Positions 1 through 6,632 are shown, counted from the stretch's first letter. The stretch is DNA of 6,632 nt from Actinomycetes bacterium (GCA_024275815.1 JAJRYI010000242.1:1-6632); one strand, 5' to 3'. The notes: generated by a model from the sequence alone, not told the origin. Program-made: numbers and translations.

Positions 1-4
1 CCGG

Positions 5-54
5 GCTCGCAGGCTCGCGGTCCCCCCTCGCTCGCAGACTCGCTTGTCCCCCCT
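5..54. repeat. imperfect tandem direct repeat, two copies
   Basis: Two adjacent near-identical units lie at 5-28 and 30-54. Both begin GCTCGCAG, continue with R-CTCGC (G in copy 1, A in copy 2) and end in GTCCCCCCT. They differ by one substitution and a G versus TT difference near the middle, so 22 of 25 aligned columns agree. The second copy runs directly into the hairpin at 46-65. The bases before position 5 may belong to a further copy cut off by the window edge. It looks like an intergenic repeat family rather than coding sequence, but that family membership is inferred from these two copies alone. Confidence 0.7.
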
Positions 55-65
55 GAAGGGGGGAC
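46..65. repeat. perfect inverted repeat (8-bp stem, TGAA loop)
   Basis: GTCCCCCC at 46-53 pairs perfectly with GGGGGGAC at 58-65 around the loop TGAA at 54-57. All eight stem pairs are Watson-Crick and all but one are G-C, so the hairpin should be very stable. No T-run follows on either strand, so a classical intrinsic terminator is not well supported. It could instead end transcription of an unseen gene to the left, or be the palindromic core of a dispersed repeat, since its left arm is also the 3' end of the tandem unit at 30-54. Confidence 0.75.
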
Positions 66-114
66 GGAGGACTCGGAAGTGTCGAGACAGATACGACCTC
101 GCGGATCGAGGTTC

Positions 115-121
115 AAGGAGG
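115..121 (+). promoter_or_regulatory. Shine-Dalgarno site deciding the NAT start
   Basis: AAGGAGG lies 8 bases before the ATG at 130. This near-perfect anti-16S match at ideal spacing favours ATG 130 over the upstream in-frame GTG at 79, and over the in-frame ATGs at 142 and 160, which are too far from it. Confidence 0.8.
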
Positions 122-129
122 ACGGCGGT

Positions 130-897
130 ATGGTCCCGGGCATGGTGAGCGATACGACGATGCGGTATCTCGAACGGATCGGGTTGTCCGAGACGCCGTC
201 TCTCGATGTTCCTGGACTCGAGGCGCTCCAGCGTGCCCACATGACCGCGGTGCCGTTCGAGAACCTCGATGTGTTCGCACGCCGGGGCGTCGAAACCGGG
301 CTCGACTGGTCCATCCCCAAGATCGTCGATCGTCACCGGGGTGGGTGGTGCTTCGAGCTCAACGGTGCGTTCTCCGCCATGCTCGAAGACGTCGGGTTCG
401 GGGTGAGGCGCCTCGGAGCAACTGTCCTGCTGCCCAACTCGGCGAACGATCCGAGCCACCTCGCGCTCGAAGTCGATCTCGGTGATGCCTACCTCGTCGA
501 CGTCGGTTTCGGTGACAGCTTCATCCGACCGCTGCTCCTCGACCACGACGAAGTCCAGGACGGCGGCTCGGGCCGGTTCGTCATCGAGCGCGATGGTGAC
601 GAACACACGTTGTGCCGCGTCGGTGAGGACGACACGAGGGAGGGCCTGTACCGTTTCGAGCGCACCGGGTGGGACTTCGCCGACTTCGACGACGCGTCTC
701 ATCGACTCCAGACGGTCCCGGGACTCTCGTGGACCCGGGCCCGGTTCGCTACCCGGCTCCTCGATGGTGGACCGGATCGTGTGACGCTCCTCGAGGACCG
801 CATCAGGTTCCGTCGTAACGGTGAATGGACAGAGGAGCCGGTCTCCCCCGAGGATTGGGAATCGGAGCTCTTCCGCTGGTTCGAGATGACCCCGTAG
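130..897 (+). CDS. nat: arylamine N-acetyltransferase (NAT family)
   Basis: A 255-residue cytosolic enzyme that, by family knowledge, moves an acetyl or other acyl group from acyl-CoA to arylamines, hydrazines or similar acceptors through a cysteine thioester. The whole family signature is visible. AVPFENLDV lies near residue 40, the catalytic Cys74 sits in RGGWCFELN, His110 in PSHLALEV and Asp124 in YLVDVGFG, giving the Cys-His-Asp triad with normal spacing. The length is slightly below the usual 270-280 residues. A GTG at 79 would add 17 residues rich in Arg and Gly, but the Shine-Dalgarno at 115-121 points to ATG 130. The stop is TAG. The gene ends 19 bases from the end of the convergent ABC gene and has no same-strand partner in view, so its substrate cannot be read from context. 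Some NATs act in steroid breakdown or amide-forming biosynthesis; nothing here supports either role. Confidence 0.93.
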   Translation: MVPGMVSDTTMRYLERIGLSETPSLDVPGLEALQRAHMTAVPFENLDVFARRGVETGLDWSIPKIVDRHRGGWCFELNGAFSAMLEDVGFGVRRLGATVLLPNSANDPSHLALEVDLGDAYLVDVGFGDSFIRPLLLDHDEVQDGGSGRFVIERDGDEHTLCRVGEDDTREGLYRFERTGWDFADFDDASHRLQTVPGLSWTRARFATRLLDGGPDRVTLLEDRIRFRRNGEWTEEPVSPEDWESELFRWFEMTP

Positions 898-916
898 GGA
901 GACACCTGAAACCTGG

Positions 917-2698
917 CTACTTGATGACCACTGCCGCTCCGGTCTGGACGTCCCAGAGGGAGCGGTAGATGCCGTCGGCGGCGATGAGCTCATCGTGGCT
1001 GCCGTGCTCCACCATCTTGCCGCCGTCGATGACGTAGATCGTGTCTGCGTTGCGGATCGTCGAGAGCCGGTGGGCAACGACGATCATCGTCTTGTTGTGG
1101 CTGATACGGGCGAGCGATCTCTGGATCGCCGCCTCCGTCTCGTTGTCCACCGCCGACGTCGCTTCATCGAGGATGAGGATGGGGCATTCGGTGAGCAGGG
1201 CTCTCGCCAGCGAGAGGCGCTGTCGCTGGCCTCCCGAGAGCTTCTGACCGCGTTCACCGATGATGGTGTCGTAACCGTTCGGGAGCGATTCGATGAAGTC
1301 GTGTGCCTCTGCTCTCTGGGCAGCGTCGAGGATCTGTTCCCGGGACGCGTTCGGCACCCCGTAAGCCACGTTCTCGGTGACGGTCCCGTGGAAGAGGAAG
1401 ACGTCCTGGCTGACGAGGGCCATCGAGTCTCGCAGGTCGCGCTGGGTGATGTCTCGCAGGTCGACGCCGTCGAGGAGGACCGCGCCCGTCGTCGGGTCGT
1501 AGAAGCGCAGGATCAACTTGATGAGTGTCGTCTTGCCAGATCCGGTCGATCCGACGAACGCCGTGGTCTGGGAGGGCTCGATGGCCAGGGTGACGTCGTG
1601 TAGCGCCTGGAAGCCGTTGTCGTAGGAGAACGAGACGTCCTGGAACGAGATACGACCCGACACCGCGCTCGGGTCGATCTCGGTCGTCCCATCGAGGATG
1701 GTCGGCTTCGTGTCGAGGACGTCGAGGATGCGGTTCGTCGACGCCATCGCCCGTTGATAGAGGTCGACGGTCTGGCCGAGGCGGGTGAGCGGCCACAGCA
1801 GACGCTGGGTGAGGAAGACGAGGACCGAGTAGAGCCCGATGTTGAGGCTGCCGTCGAGGGCCAGGAACCCTCCCCACACGAGTGTCGCGGTGAATCCGAT
1901 GAGGATGGCGACACGGATCAGTGGTGTGAACGCAGAGGAAAGCTTGATCGCAGACTCGTTCGCCGAGCGGTACCGGTCCGAGGCCTTCGTGATGCGCTCC
2001 ACTTCGCGGTCTTCGGCGGTGAAGGCCTTGATCGTCGAGATGCCCCCGATGTTGTTCGACAGTTGCGCGTTGATCGCTGCTGCCTCGTCGCGCACGACGG
2101 CGTACCGGGGTTCGATCCGCTTCTGGAAGCGCAGCGAGCCCCACAAGATGACGGGGATCGGGAGGAAAGCGAGCCATGCGATCGATGGTGCGATGATGAA
2201 GAACGTCGCACCGATGAGGATCACCGTCGTCAGTAACTGGATGACCTCGTTCGCTCCGATGTCGAGGAACCGCTCGAGCTGGTTGACATCGTCGTTCATC
2301 ACGGCCATCAGGTCGCCTGTGGAGCGATCCTCGAAGTATGCGACGTCGAGTTGCTGAATGTGCTGGTACGTGTCGATGCGCAGATCATGCTGGATGGACT
2401 GTGCGAGGTTCCGCCACGCGACACCGTAGAGATACTCGAAGATCGACTCGAGGCCCCAGATCACGAACGTGACGGCAGCAATAGCGAGGATCTGCGTCTT
2501 GGGATCTGGCATCCCGAGCCTGCCGAGGAAGCTGTCCGATCCGTTGGCGACGACATCGACTGCCAGCCCGATGAGGAACGGAGGTGCGATATCGACCGCC
2601 TTGTTGAGGAACGACCAGATACTCGCGAGGATGATCCTGTGGCGGTACCCGGACGCGTACGTCCAGAGACGTCTGAGGGGCGCAGTGTGTGTCGGCAT
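917..2698 (-). CDS. ABC exporter, fused permease and ATPase (half-transporter)
   Basis: A 593-residue membrane protein of the six-helix ABC exporter type, expected to work as a dimer that drives a substrate out of the cytoplasm with ATP. Hydrophobic segments lie near residues 21-50, 65-95, 150-190 and 255-305. The ATPase domain covers about 349-585 and is intact: A-loop Tyr359, Walker A GSTGSGKTT with Lys389, Q-loop Gln431, signature LSGGQ at 487-491, Walker B Asp511 with catalytic Glu512 in LDEATSAVD, and switch His543 in AHRLST. With all these residues present a homodimer would have two working ATP sites, and no second half-transporter is seen nearby. The substrate (lipid, peptide or drug) cannot be told from sequence. 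The start ATG has no Shine-Dalgarno, but a possible -10 box at 2706-2711 would allow a leaderless message. The stop is TAG. It lies on the same strand as the PBP gene and could be partly co-transcribed with it. Confidence 0.93.
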   Translation of the reverse strand: MPTHTAPLRRLWTYASGYRHRIILASIWSFLNKAVDIAPPFLIGLAVDVVANGSDSFLGRLGMPDPKTQILAIAAVTFVIWGLESIFEYLYGVAWRNLAQSIQHDLRIDTYQHIQQLDVAYFEDRSTGDLMAVMNDDVNQLERFLDIGANEVIQLLTTVILIGATFFIIAPSIAWLAFLPIPVILWGSLRFQKRIEPRYAVVRDEAAAINAQLSNNIGGISTIKAFTAEDREVERITKASDRYRSANESAIKLSSAFTPLIRVAILIGFTATLVWGGFLALDGSLNIGLYSVLVFLTQRLLWPLTRLGQTVDLYQRAMASTNRILDVLDTKPTILDGTTEIDPSAVSGRISFQDVSFSYDNGFQALHDVTLAIEPSQTTAFVGSTGSGKTTLIKLILRFYDPTTGAVLLDGVDLRDITQRDLRDSMALVSQDVFLFHGTVTENVAYGVPNASREQILDAAQRAEAHDFIESLPNGYDTIIGERGQKLSGGQRQRLSLARALLTECPILILDEATSAVDNETEAAIQRSLARISHNKTMIVVAHRLSTIRNADTIYVIDGGKMVEHGSHDELIAADGIYRSLWDVQTGAAVVIK

Positions 2699-2705
2699 GA
2701 CGACG

Positions 2706-2711
2706 AGGCTA
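2706..2711 (-). promoter_or_regulatory. possible -10 box for a leaderless ABC transcript
   Basis: On the minus strand TAGCCT fits the TANNNT pattern of actinobacterial -10 elements and ends 7 bases before the ABC start ATG at 2698. That spacing would put transcription initiation on or beside the A of the ATG. The lack of any Shine-Dalgarno before this ATG agrees with leaderless translation. No convincing -35 hexamer is seen 16-18 bases upstream, and a TANNNT match is common by chance. Confidence 0.3.
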
Positions 2712-2737
2712 GCTGTGCCGGCCCGGGCGGAAGAACC

Positions 2738-2908
2738 CTACGGCGCCTTGCCGATGCGGATCTCGATCGCATCGCTCGGCCCGACGGGTGCCCCGGGGAG
2801 CGGACTCGTCGAGACCACGAGATCGTACGAGGCAGGGTTCGACACGGTGATGTCGACGAAACTCCAGGTGATCTCGAACCCGACCAGGTCTCTGAAGTTC
2901 CTGAGGCT
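2738..2908 (-). pseudogene. in-frame remainder of a second PASTA domain, beyond the amber codon
   Basis: Directly after the TAG that ends the PBP frame, the same frame stays open for 56 codons (2908 down to 2741) and stops at TAG 2738-2740. The translation begins SLRNFRDLVGFEIT, includes SYDLVVSTSPLPGAPVGPSD and ends IEIRIGKAP. This is the expected second half of a PASTA domain: a helix end, then a strand, the V-x-S-x-x-P-x-x-G-x-x-V-x-x-x-D core, and the last beta strand. The first half, MVDLRGLTRGEAS, lies before the TAG. Of the 56 codons 49 end in G or C, as in real genes here, so the segment has been under coding selection until recently or still is. Read through, the PBP would have 832 residues. 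The segment has no start signal of its own. Confidence 0.8.
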
Positions 2909-5236
2909 CTAGGACGCCTCACCTCTCGTCAGGCCACGAAGGTCGACCATGGCGATCTCGGGCGGGATCCCGCTCGACACCTCGACGGTGATGGTCGAAC
3001 CCTGGCGCAGCTTGACCCCCGGTCCGGGGATGATGCCGATGAGTGTCCCCTGTGGGAGCGTACTGGGCACCTCCTCGATGGCCCCTGCAAGCCCGACCGC
3101 GTACAGGGCATCGATCGTCTCGTTCGTCGAGAGTTCCAGGCGCGGAACGGTCGCGTACGGCGTCTGGCGGTAGACGTTGGCTCCGGGAGGATCCTCGGGG
3201 AAGTCACGGACGGTCATGTCCTTCGTGGCGTAGGTCATGAACTGTTGCCAGATGGGTGCTGCGAGGGTCCCGCCGTACGCCCTGCGGTAGTACTGCTCCT
3301 CACCGGTGAGGTCGTTCCAGACGGTGAAGTCCTCGAGCGGGTTGTTGTTGTCCGCGTAGCCGACCCAGACGCTCGTCGTCATCTGTGGGATGAAACCCAC
3401 GAACCAGACGTCGGCAGAGTCCGTTGCGGTACCCGTCTTACCGGCCTGCGGACGGCCGATTTCGGCTCTGCGAGCGGTTCCGTTCGAAACGACCTTCTTC
3501 ATCGCCCCGACGACGGCTGCTGCGATCTGGTCGGACAGCACCTGTCGAGGTTCCGTCGTATGTTCATACAGGACGGTGCCATCTTGATCGGTGATCCTCT
3601 GAATGAGATACGGCTCGACCCGGCTCCCGAAGTTGGCGAGCGTCGAGAACGCTGCTGCCATCTGGAGCGGGGGAACGCCCTGGGCGCCGAGGGTGATCGA
3701 TGGGAGCGGCAGGAGCGGTTGGGTGATCCCCAGACGGTGCGCCATCTCGACGACAGGCTCGGGCCCGATCGTGTCGATGAGTCGTGCATAGACGGTGTTG
3801 ACCGAGTTGTAGGTTGCAGATTCAAGCGTGCGGAGGCCCTTGGGCGCCGAACCTCCTGCGTTGTGGACGGTCCAGATGTTCCCCTCGCTCGAACACGTAC
3901 TATCACACTCGATGATGGCAGGGGAGGAATCGTCCCAGTAGGACCCGAGCGTGACGGGGACGCCATCTCTGGTCCCCGACTCGAGAGCGGCAGCGAGGGT
4001 GAATGGCTTGAAAGCGGATCCGACCTGTCTGGCACCCTGTGCGGCGAGATCGTAGGGCCGCTGCCCGGACTCGATGTCGTTACCGAAATCGAGACCCGAT
4101 GCGAGCACACGGATCGCGCCGGTCCTGTTGTCGATGCTGGCGATCGCCCCCGTGGGCCCCTCGGCTCCTCGCTGGAACCACGCCCGCAGGATCCTGTCCG
4201 CCTCACGTTGGAGGTCCATATCGAGGGTGATGTCGATGGTGAGGCCACCGCCACCGTCGCAATCCGTGACCGCAGCAGGGCAACCGAAGAGGGCGCGCTT
4301 GCGCTCGGAGGGAGTCTCACCGAGTCCGTACTTGCTCGACTTCAAGAGCTGTTGGCGAACGGCGATCATGACCTGGGGGGAGAGCGGGTCGACCCGTTGC
4401 TGGTCGATGACACCGAGTGGCTCGGCCTTCGCCTTCGCTCCGTCTGCGGGAAGGATGTATCCGTTTGCAACCATGCGATCGATCGTTCGGTTGCGGGCAG
4501 CGAGGGCGTTGTCCGGGTTGAAGCGCGGGTGGTAGAACGTCGGGTTCCTGATCGGCACCGGAAGGAGCGCAGCCTCGGCGATCGTCAGCTCCTCGAGATC
4601 CTTTCCGAAGTACTCGTTCGCTGCAGCACGGATGCCGTAGGCGTTCGAACCGAAGAAGACGGAGTTCGCCCAGAACTCGAGGATCTGGTCCTTGGTGTAG
4701 CGGCGTTCCACTTCGGCGGCGATCGCGGCTTCGCAGATCTTTCGTTCGATCGTGTAGGCGTCGGAGAGGAAGTTCTGCTTGACGACCTGCTGGGTGATCG
4801 TCGATCCGCCGCCGGCGAAGTTCCCCGTCAGCTTGCCGATCGCTGCCCGCCCGATCGCAGAGAAGTCGATCCCCTCATGCTCGTAGAAGGCCTTGTCCTC
4901 AGCCGACAGCAGGGCGGCGACGACGAGGTCGGGCGTTTCATCGAGCGTGACGGGCATCGAGTTGCGCTCCGTCAACTGCCCGAGGACCACGCCGTCTGCC
5001 GTGCGGACCGTCGAGAGCGACGACAGGTCGGGGAACTCGAGGTCGTACGCGGTGGTGTCACAGAGGTACCTGTCGGCAACGGTTTCGACCGTGCCGAACG
5101 CCGAGTTGGCTCCAAGGAAGCTGAAGAGACCGATCCAGGTCGCGCCGACAACGGCGATCACCGCGAGGCCGATCAGGGCCGGGAGGCGTCGCCTTCTCCG
5201 CTCAGAGCGTTCAACGGTGCGGATCTCAGGTTCCAT
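2909..5236 (-). CDS. class A penicillin-binding protein (GT51 + transpeptidase + PASTA), amber-truncated
   Basis: A bifunctional peptidoglycan synthase of 775 residues, anchored in the membrane and acting outside it: it polymerises lipid II and cross-links stem peptides. After an Arg-rich cytoplasmic start (residues 13-17), one membrane segment covers about 19-41. The GT51 domain has EDKAFYEHEG with catalytic Glu113, GGGSTITQQ at 142-150, and the third motif near Glu187, where the usual YLN reads WAN. The transpeptidase has SAFK (Ser407, Lys410), SVN at 478-480 and KTG at 600-602. A first PASTA domain spans about 694-756. A second begins at 762 but is cut by TAG at 2909-2911, and its remainder continues in frame to 2738. 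ATG 5236 is chosen because it leads straight into the anchor and has GAGGA at 5241-5245, though the spacing is short. The longer open frame up to 5503 only overlaps the mutase gene antisense. The enzymatic core is complete, so the truncated protein may still work. PonA-type is the nearest general description. Confidence 0.93.
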   Translation of the reverse strand: MEPEIRTVERSERRRRRLPALIGLAVIAVVGATWIGLFSFLGANSAFGTVETVADRYLCDTTAYDLEFPDLSSLSTVRTADGVVLGQLTERNSMPVTLDETPDLVVAALLSAEDKAFYEHEGIDFSAIGRAAIGKLTGNFAGGGSTITQQVVKQNFLSDAYTIERKICEAAIAAEVERRYTKDQILEFWANSVFFGSNAYGIRAAANEYFGKDLEELTIAEAALLPVPIRNPTFYHPRFNPDNALAARNRTIDRMVANGYILPADGAKAKAEPLGVIDQQRVDPLSPQVMIAVRQQLLKSSKYGLGETPSERKRALFGCPAAVTDCDGGGGLTIDITLDMDLQREADRILRAWFQRGAEGPTGAIASIDNRTGAIRVLASGLDFGNDIESGQRPYDLAAQGARQVGSAFKPFTLAAALESGTRDGVPVTLGSYWDDSSPAIIECDSTCSSEGNIWTVHNAGGSAPKGLRTLESATYNSVNTVYARLIDTIGPEPVVEMAHRLGITQPLLPLPSITLGAQGVPPLQMAAAFSTLANFGSRVEPYLIQRITDQDGTVLYEHTTEPRQVLSDQIAAAVVGAMKKVVSNGTARRAEIGRPQAGKTGTATDSADVWFVGFIPQMTTSVWVGYADNNNPLEDFTVWNDLTGEEQYYRRAYGGTLAAPIWQQFMTYATKDMTVRDFPEDPPGANVYRQTPYATVPRLELSTNETIDALYAVGLAGAIEEVPSTLPQGTLIGIIPGPGVKLRQGSTITVEVSSGIPPEIAMVDLRGLTRGEAS

Positions 5237-5323
5237 CGGGTCCTCGACGTCGGGCTGTCGTTGTACTATCGGCAGCGAAATGAGCTTAGGAACGGACTTC
5301 AGATAGCTGATGGACCTCGCACC
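5237..5323. promoter_or_regulatory. divergent intergenic region between the PBP and mutase genes
   Basis: These 87 bases separate two genes that start in opposite directions, so promoters for both should lie here or inside the opposite gene. An A/T-richer patch at 5261-5270 reads TACTAT (5264-5269) on the plus strand and GATAGT (5265-5270) on the minus strand. Either could be a -10 box, giving leaders of about 48 and 22 bases respectively. I see no good -35 sequence for either and no clear operator palindrome. The promoter assignment is tentative; the divergent layout itself is clear. Confidence 0.4.
5241..5245 (-). promoter_or_regulatory. Shine-Dalgarno for the PBP gene
   Basis: On the minus strand GAGGA lies 4 bases before the ATG at 5236. 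It is a moderate match at rather short spacing. It supports ATG 5236 as the PBP start over the more upstream in-frame codons, which would run into the divergent mutase gene. Confidence 0.5.
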
Positions 5324-6632
5324 ATGACCAACAACGACGGTGTCTACCGACCCGAAGATCTCGACGGCTGGGATCCGGGAACCCAGCTCGGGGAGCCCGG
5401 CGGGTACCCGTTCACTCGCGGGCCGTACCCATCGATGTACCGGGGCAGGTTGTGGACGATGCGCCAGTACGCGGGGTTCGGGAACGCTGCGGCGACGAAC
5501 CACCGGTTCCGATCGCTCCTCGACGCGGGCCAGACCGGGTTGTCGGTGGCGTTCGATCTGCCGACACAGATGGGCCTGGACTCAGACGACCCGCTCGCGG
5601 CAGGGGAGGTGGGCAAGGTCGGCGTCGCCATCGATTCGCTCGACGACATGCGGGTCCTCTTCGATCAGATCCCCCTCGGTGAGGTCTCGACGTCCATGAC
5701 GATCAACTCCACGGCGTCCGTGCTCTTGCTGCTGTACCAGATCGTTGCCGAGGAACAGGGAGCCGACGCGGCGTCGTTGCGTGGGACGATCCAGAACGAC
5801 ATCTTGAAGGAGTACATCGCTCGGGGGACGTACATCTATCCGGCGGAGCCCTCGATGCGGGTCATCACCGACATCTTTGCGTACTGTGCCGCTGAGATGG
5901 AGAACTGGAACACCATCTCGATCTCGGGGTACCACATTCGAGAGGCAGGCTCGACGGCGGCTCAGGAGGTGGCGTTCACGATCGCCAACGGCCTGGCGTA
6001 TGTGGAGGCGGCGCGTGCGGCAGGCCTCGACGTCGAAGAGTTCGCTCCCCGGCTGTCGTTCTTCTGGAACGCACACAACGACCTGTTCGAGGAAGCCTGC
6101 AAGTTTCGTGCCGCTCGCCGATTGTGGGCGAGGCTGATGCGCGAGCGTGTCGGTGCGACCTCACCGGCGGCATGGAAGATGCGTTTCCACACCCAGACCG
6201 CCGGGTCGACGTTGACGGCCCAACAGCCGACCAACAACGTCGTGCGCACTGCCTATCAGGCGCTTGCGGCCGTCCTCGGGGGCACGCAGTCGTTGCACAC
6301 CAACTCCTACGACGAGGCGCTCGGTCTCCCGACGGATGAATCGGTGATGATCGCCTTGCGCACACAGCAGATCCTCGGGTACGAGTCGGGCGTATCGGGT
6401 GTCGTCGATCCACTTGCAGGCAGCTACTACATCGAGTCCCTCACGGATCGTATCGAGGCCGATGCCGTGAGCCTGATCCACAGGATCGACGAACTCGGCG
6501 GCGCCGTACGGGCGATCGAGGAGGGTTTCCCGCAGCGAGAGATCGAGGAGGCTGCCTACGAGTACGCACGGTCGGTCGACAGCGCGGACACCGTTGTCGT
6601 CGGCGTGAACCGGTTCGTTGCAGATCGCGAGG
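5324..6632 (+). CDS. methylmalonyl-CoA mutase-type large subunit, N-terminal part
   Basis: The first 436 codons of an adenosylcobalamin-dependent acyl-CoA mutase, cut by the window edge. In this family a radical rearrangement interconverts methylmalonyl-CoA and succinyl-CoA or similar pairs in the cytoplasm. The TIM-barrel landmarks are present in order: RGPYPSMYRGRLWTMRQYAGFG from about residue 32, GLSVAFDLPTQMG near 72-84, TIQNDILKEYIARGTYIYP near 155-173, SISGYHIREAGST near 199-211 with the active-site Tyr203-His204 pair, FHTQTAG and LTAQQP near 288-302, GGTQSLHTNS near 319-328 and VDPLAGSYYIE near 361-371. Tyr49 and Arg167 match the methylmalonyl-CoA mutase pair (Tyr89/Arg207 in the Propionibacterium enzyme), where isobutyryl-CoA mutases have Phe and Gln. 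Methylmalonyl-CoA is thus the favoured substrate, though ethylmalonyl or other acyl groups stay possible. Whether the B12 domain is fused or on a separate small subunit lies beyond the window. ATG 5324 gives the usual short N-terminal arm, but no clear Shine-Dalgarno precedes it. Confidence 0.92.
   Translation, partial: MTNNDGVYRPEDLDGWDPGTQLGEPGGYPFTRGPYPSMYRGRLWTMRQYAGFGNAAATNHRFRSLLDAGQTGLSVAFDLPTQMGLDSDDPLAAGEVGKVGVAIDSLDDMRVLFDQIPLGEVSTSMTINSTASVLLLLYQIVAEEQGADAASLRGTIQNDILKEYIARGTYIYPAEPSMRVITDIFAYCAAEMENWNTISISGYHIREAGSTAAQEVAFTIANGLAYVEAARAAGLDVEEFAPRLSFFWNAHNDLFEEACKFRAARRLWARLMRERVGATSPAAWKMRFHTQTAGSTLTAQQPTNNVVRTAYQALAAVLGGTQSLHTNSYDEALGLPTDESVMIALRTQQILGYESGVSGVVDPLAGSYYIESLTDRIEADAVSLIHRIDELGGAVRAIEEGFPQREIEEAAYEYARSVDSADTVVVGVNRFVADRE

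Noticed and set aside
5..54. The tandem repeat as the edge of a CRISPR array.
   Set aside because: The units are directly adjacent with no unique spacers between them.
79..129. GTG start at 79 for the NAT gene.
   Set aside because: The strong AAGGAGG at 115-121 lies inside this extension, ideally placed for ATG 130, and the extra residues match no NAT feature.
995..2357. Long antisense and alternate-frame open frames across the ABC gene (up to about 300 codons).
   Set aside because: The ABC frame is fully accounted for by conserved motifs. The others are low-complexity, rich in Arg, Ser, Pro or Asp, as expected for shadow frames in GC-rich DNA.
2909..2911. Genome-wide reassignment of TAG (for example pyrrolysine or a suppressor code).
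   Set aside because: The NAT, the ABC protein and the read-through PBP frame all end sensibly at TAG, and no other internal TAG interrupts a conserved domain, so TAG acts as a normal stop here.
2461..2922. Separate minus-strand open frame of 153 codons covering the PBP-ABC junction.
   Set aside because: It is in a different frame from the PASTA remainder and runs into the ABC coding region. Its Arg/Ser-rich product is a shadow.
5237..5503. 89-residue N-terminal extension of the PBP open frame.
   Set aside because: It would overlap the start of the divergent mutase gene, is unlike any PBP N-terminus, and ATG 5236 leads directly into the expected basic stretch and membrane anchor.
5582..6481. 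Minus-strand open frames opposite the mutase gene.
   Set aside because: The plus strand encodes continuous mutase motifs here; the opposite frames show no domain or start signal.

Overview
The window is GC-rich and densely coding on both strands. A PASTA-bearing class A penicillin-binding protein and strongly G/C-ending codons point to a Gram-positive actinobacterium. An acidimicrobial-type lineage fits the general style of the proteins, but that placement is inference. No rRNA, tRNA, CRISPR array, IS element or phage gene is visible.

Layout, left to right: (1) 1-129, a leader with an imperfect 24/25-bp tandem repeat, a perfect 8-bp hairpin and a strong Shine-Dalgarno sequence; (2) 130-897 (+), an arylamine N-acetyltransferase with its Cys-His-Asp triad; (3) 917-2698 (-), a complete ABC exporter half-transporter, tail to tail with the NAT gene; (4) 2909-5236 (-), a class A PBP with transglycosylase, transpeptidase and PASTA domains, followed in the same frame by 2738-2908, which encodes the rest of a second PASTA domain; (5) 5237-5323, a short divergent intergenic region; (6) 5324 to the window end (+), the N-terminal 436 residues of a methylmalonyl-CoA mutase-type large subunit. 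That gene runs off the right edge.

The most notable observation is an in-frame TAG (2909-2911) that cuts the PBP gene 14 residues into its second PASTA repeat. The next 56 codons stay open, have 87.5% G/C at third positions (49/56), and complete a recognisable PASTA domain before another TAG 39 bases ahead of the ABC gene. The TAG is therefore a recent nonsense change, a sequence error, or less likely a readthrough site. The repeat at the left edge is the second item worth tracing across the genome.

The genes do not form one pathway. The PBP builds peptidoglycan outside the membrane. The ABC protein, on the same strand just downstream, exports an unknown substrate. The mutase is a B12-dependent carbon-skeleton enzyme, probably of propionate or branched-chain acyl-CoA metabolism. 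The NAT is a stand-alone acyl-transfer enzyme. Beyond the TAG and the repeat, I see no evidence of a new multi-gene system here.
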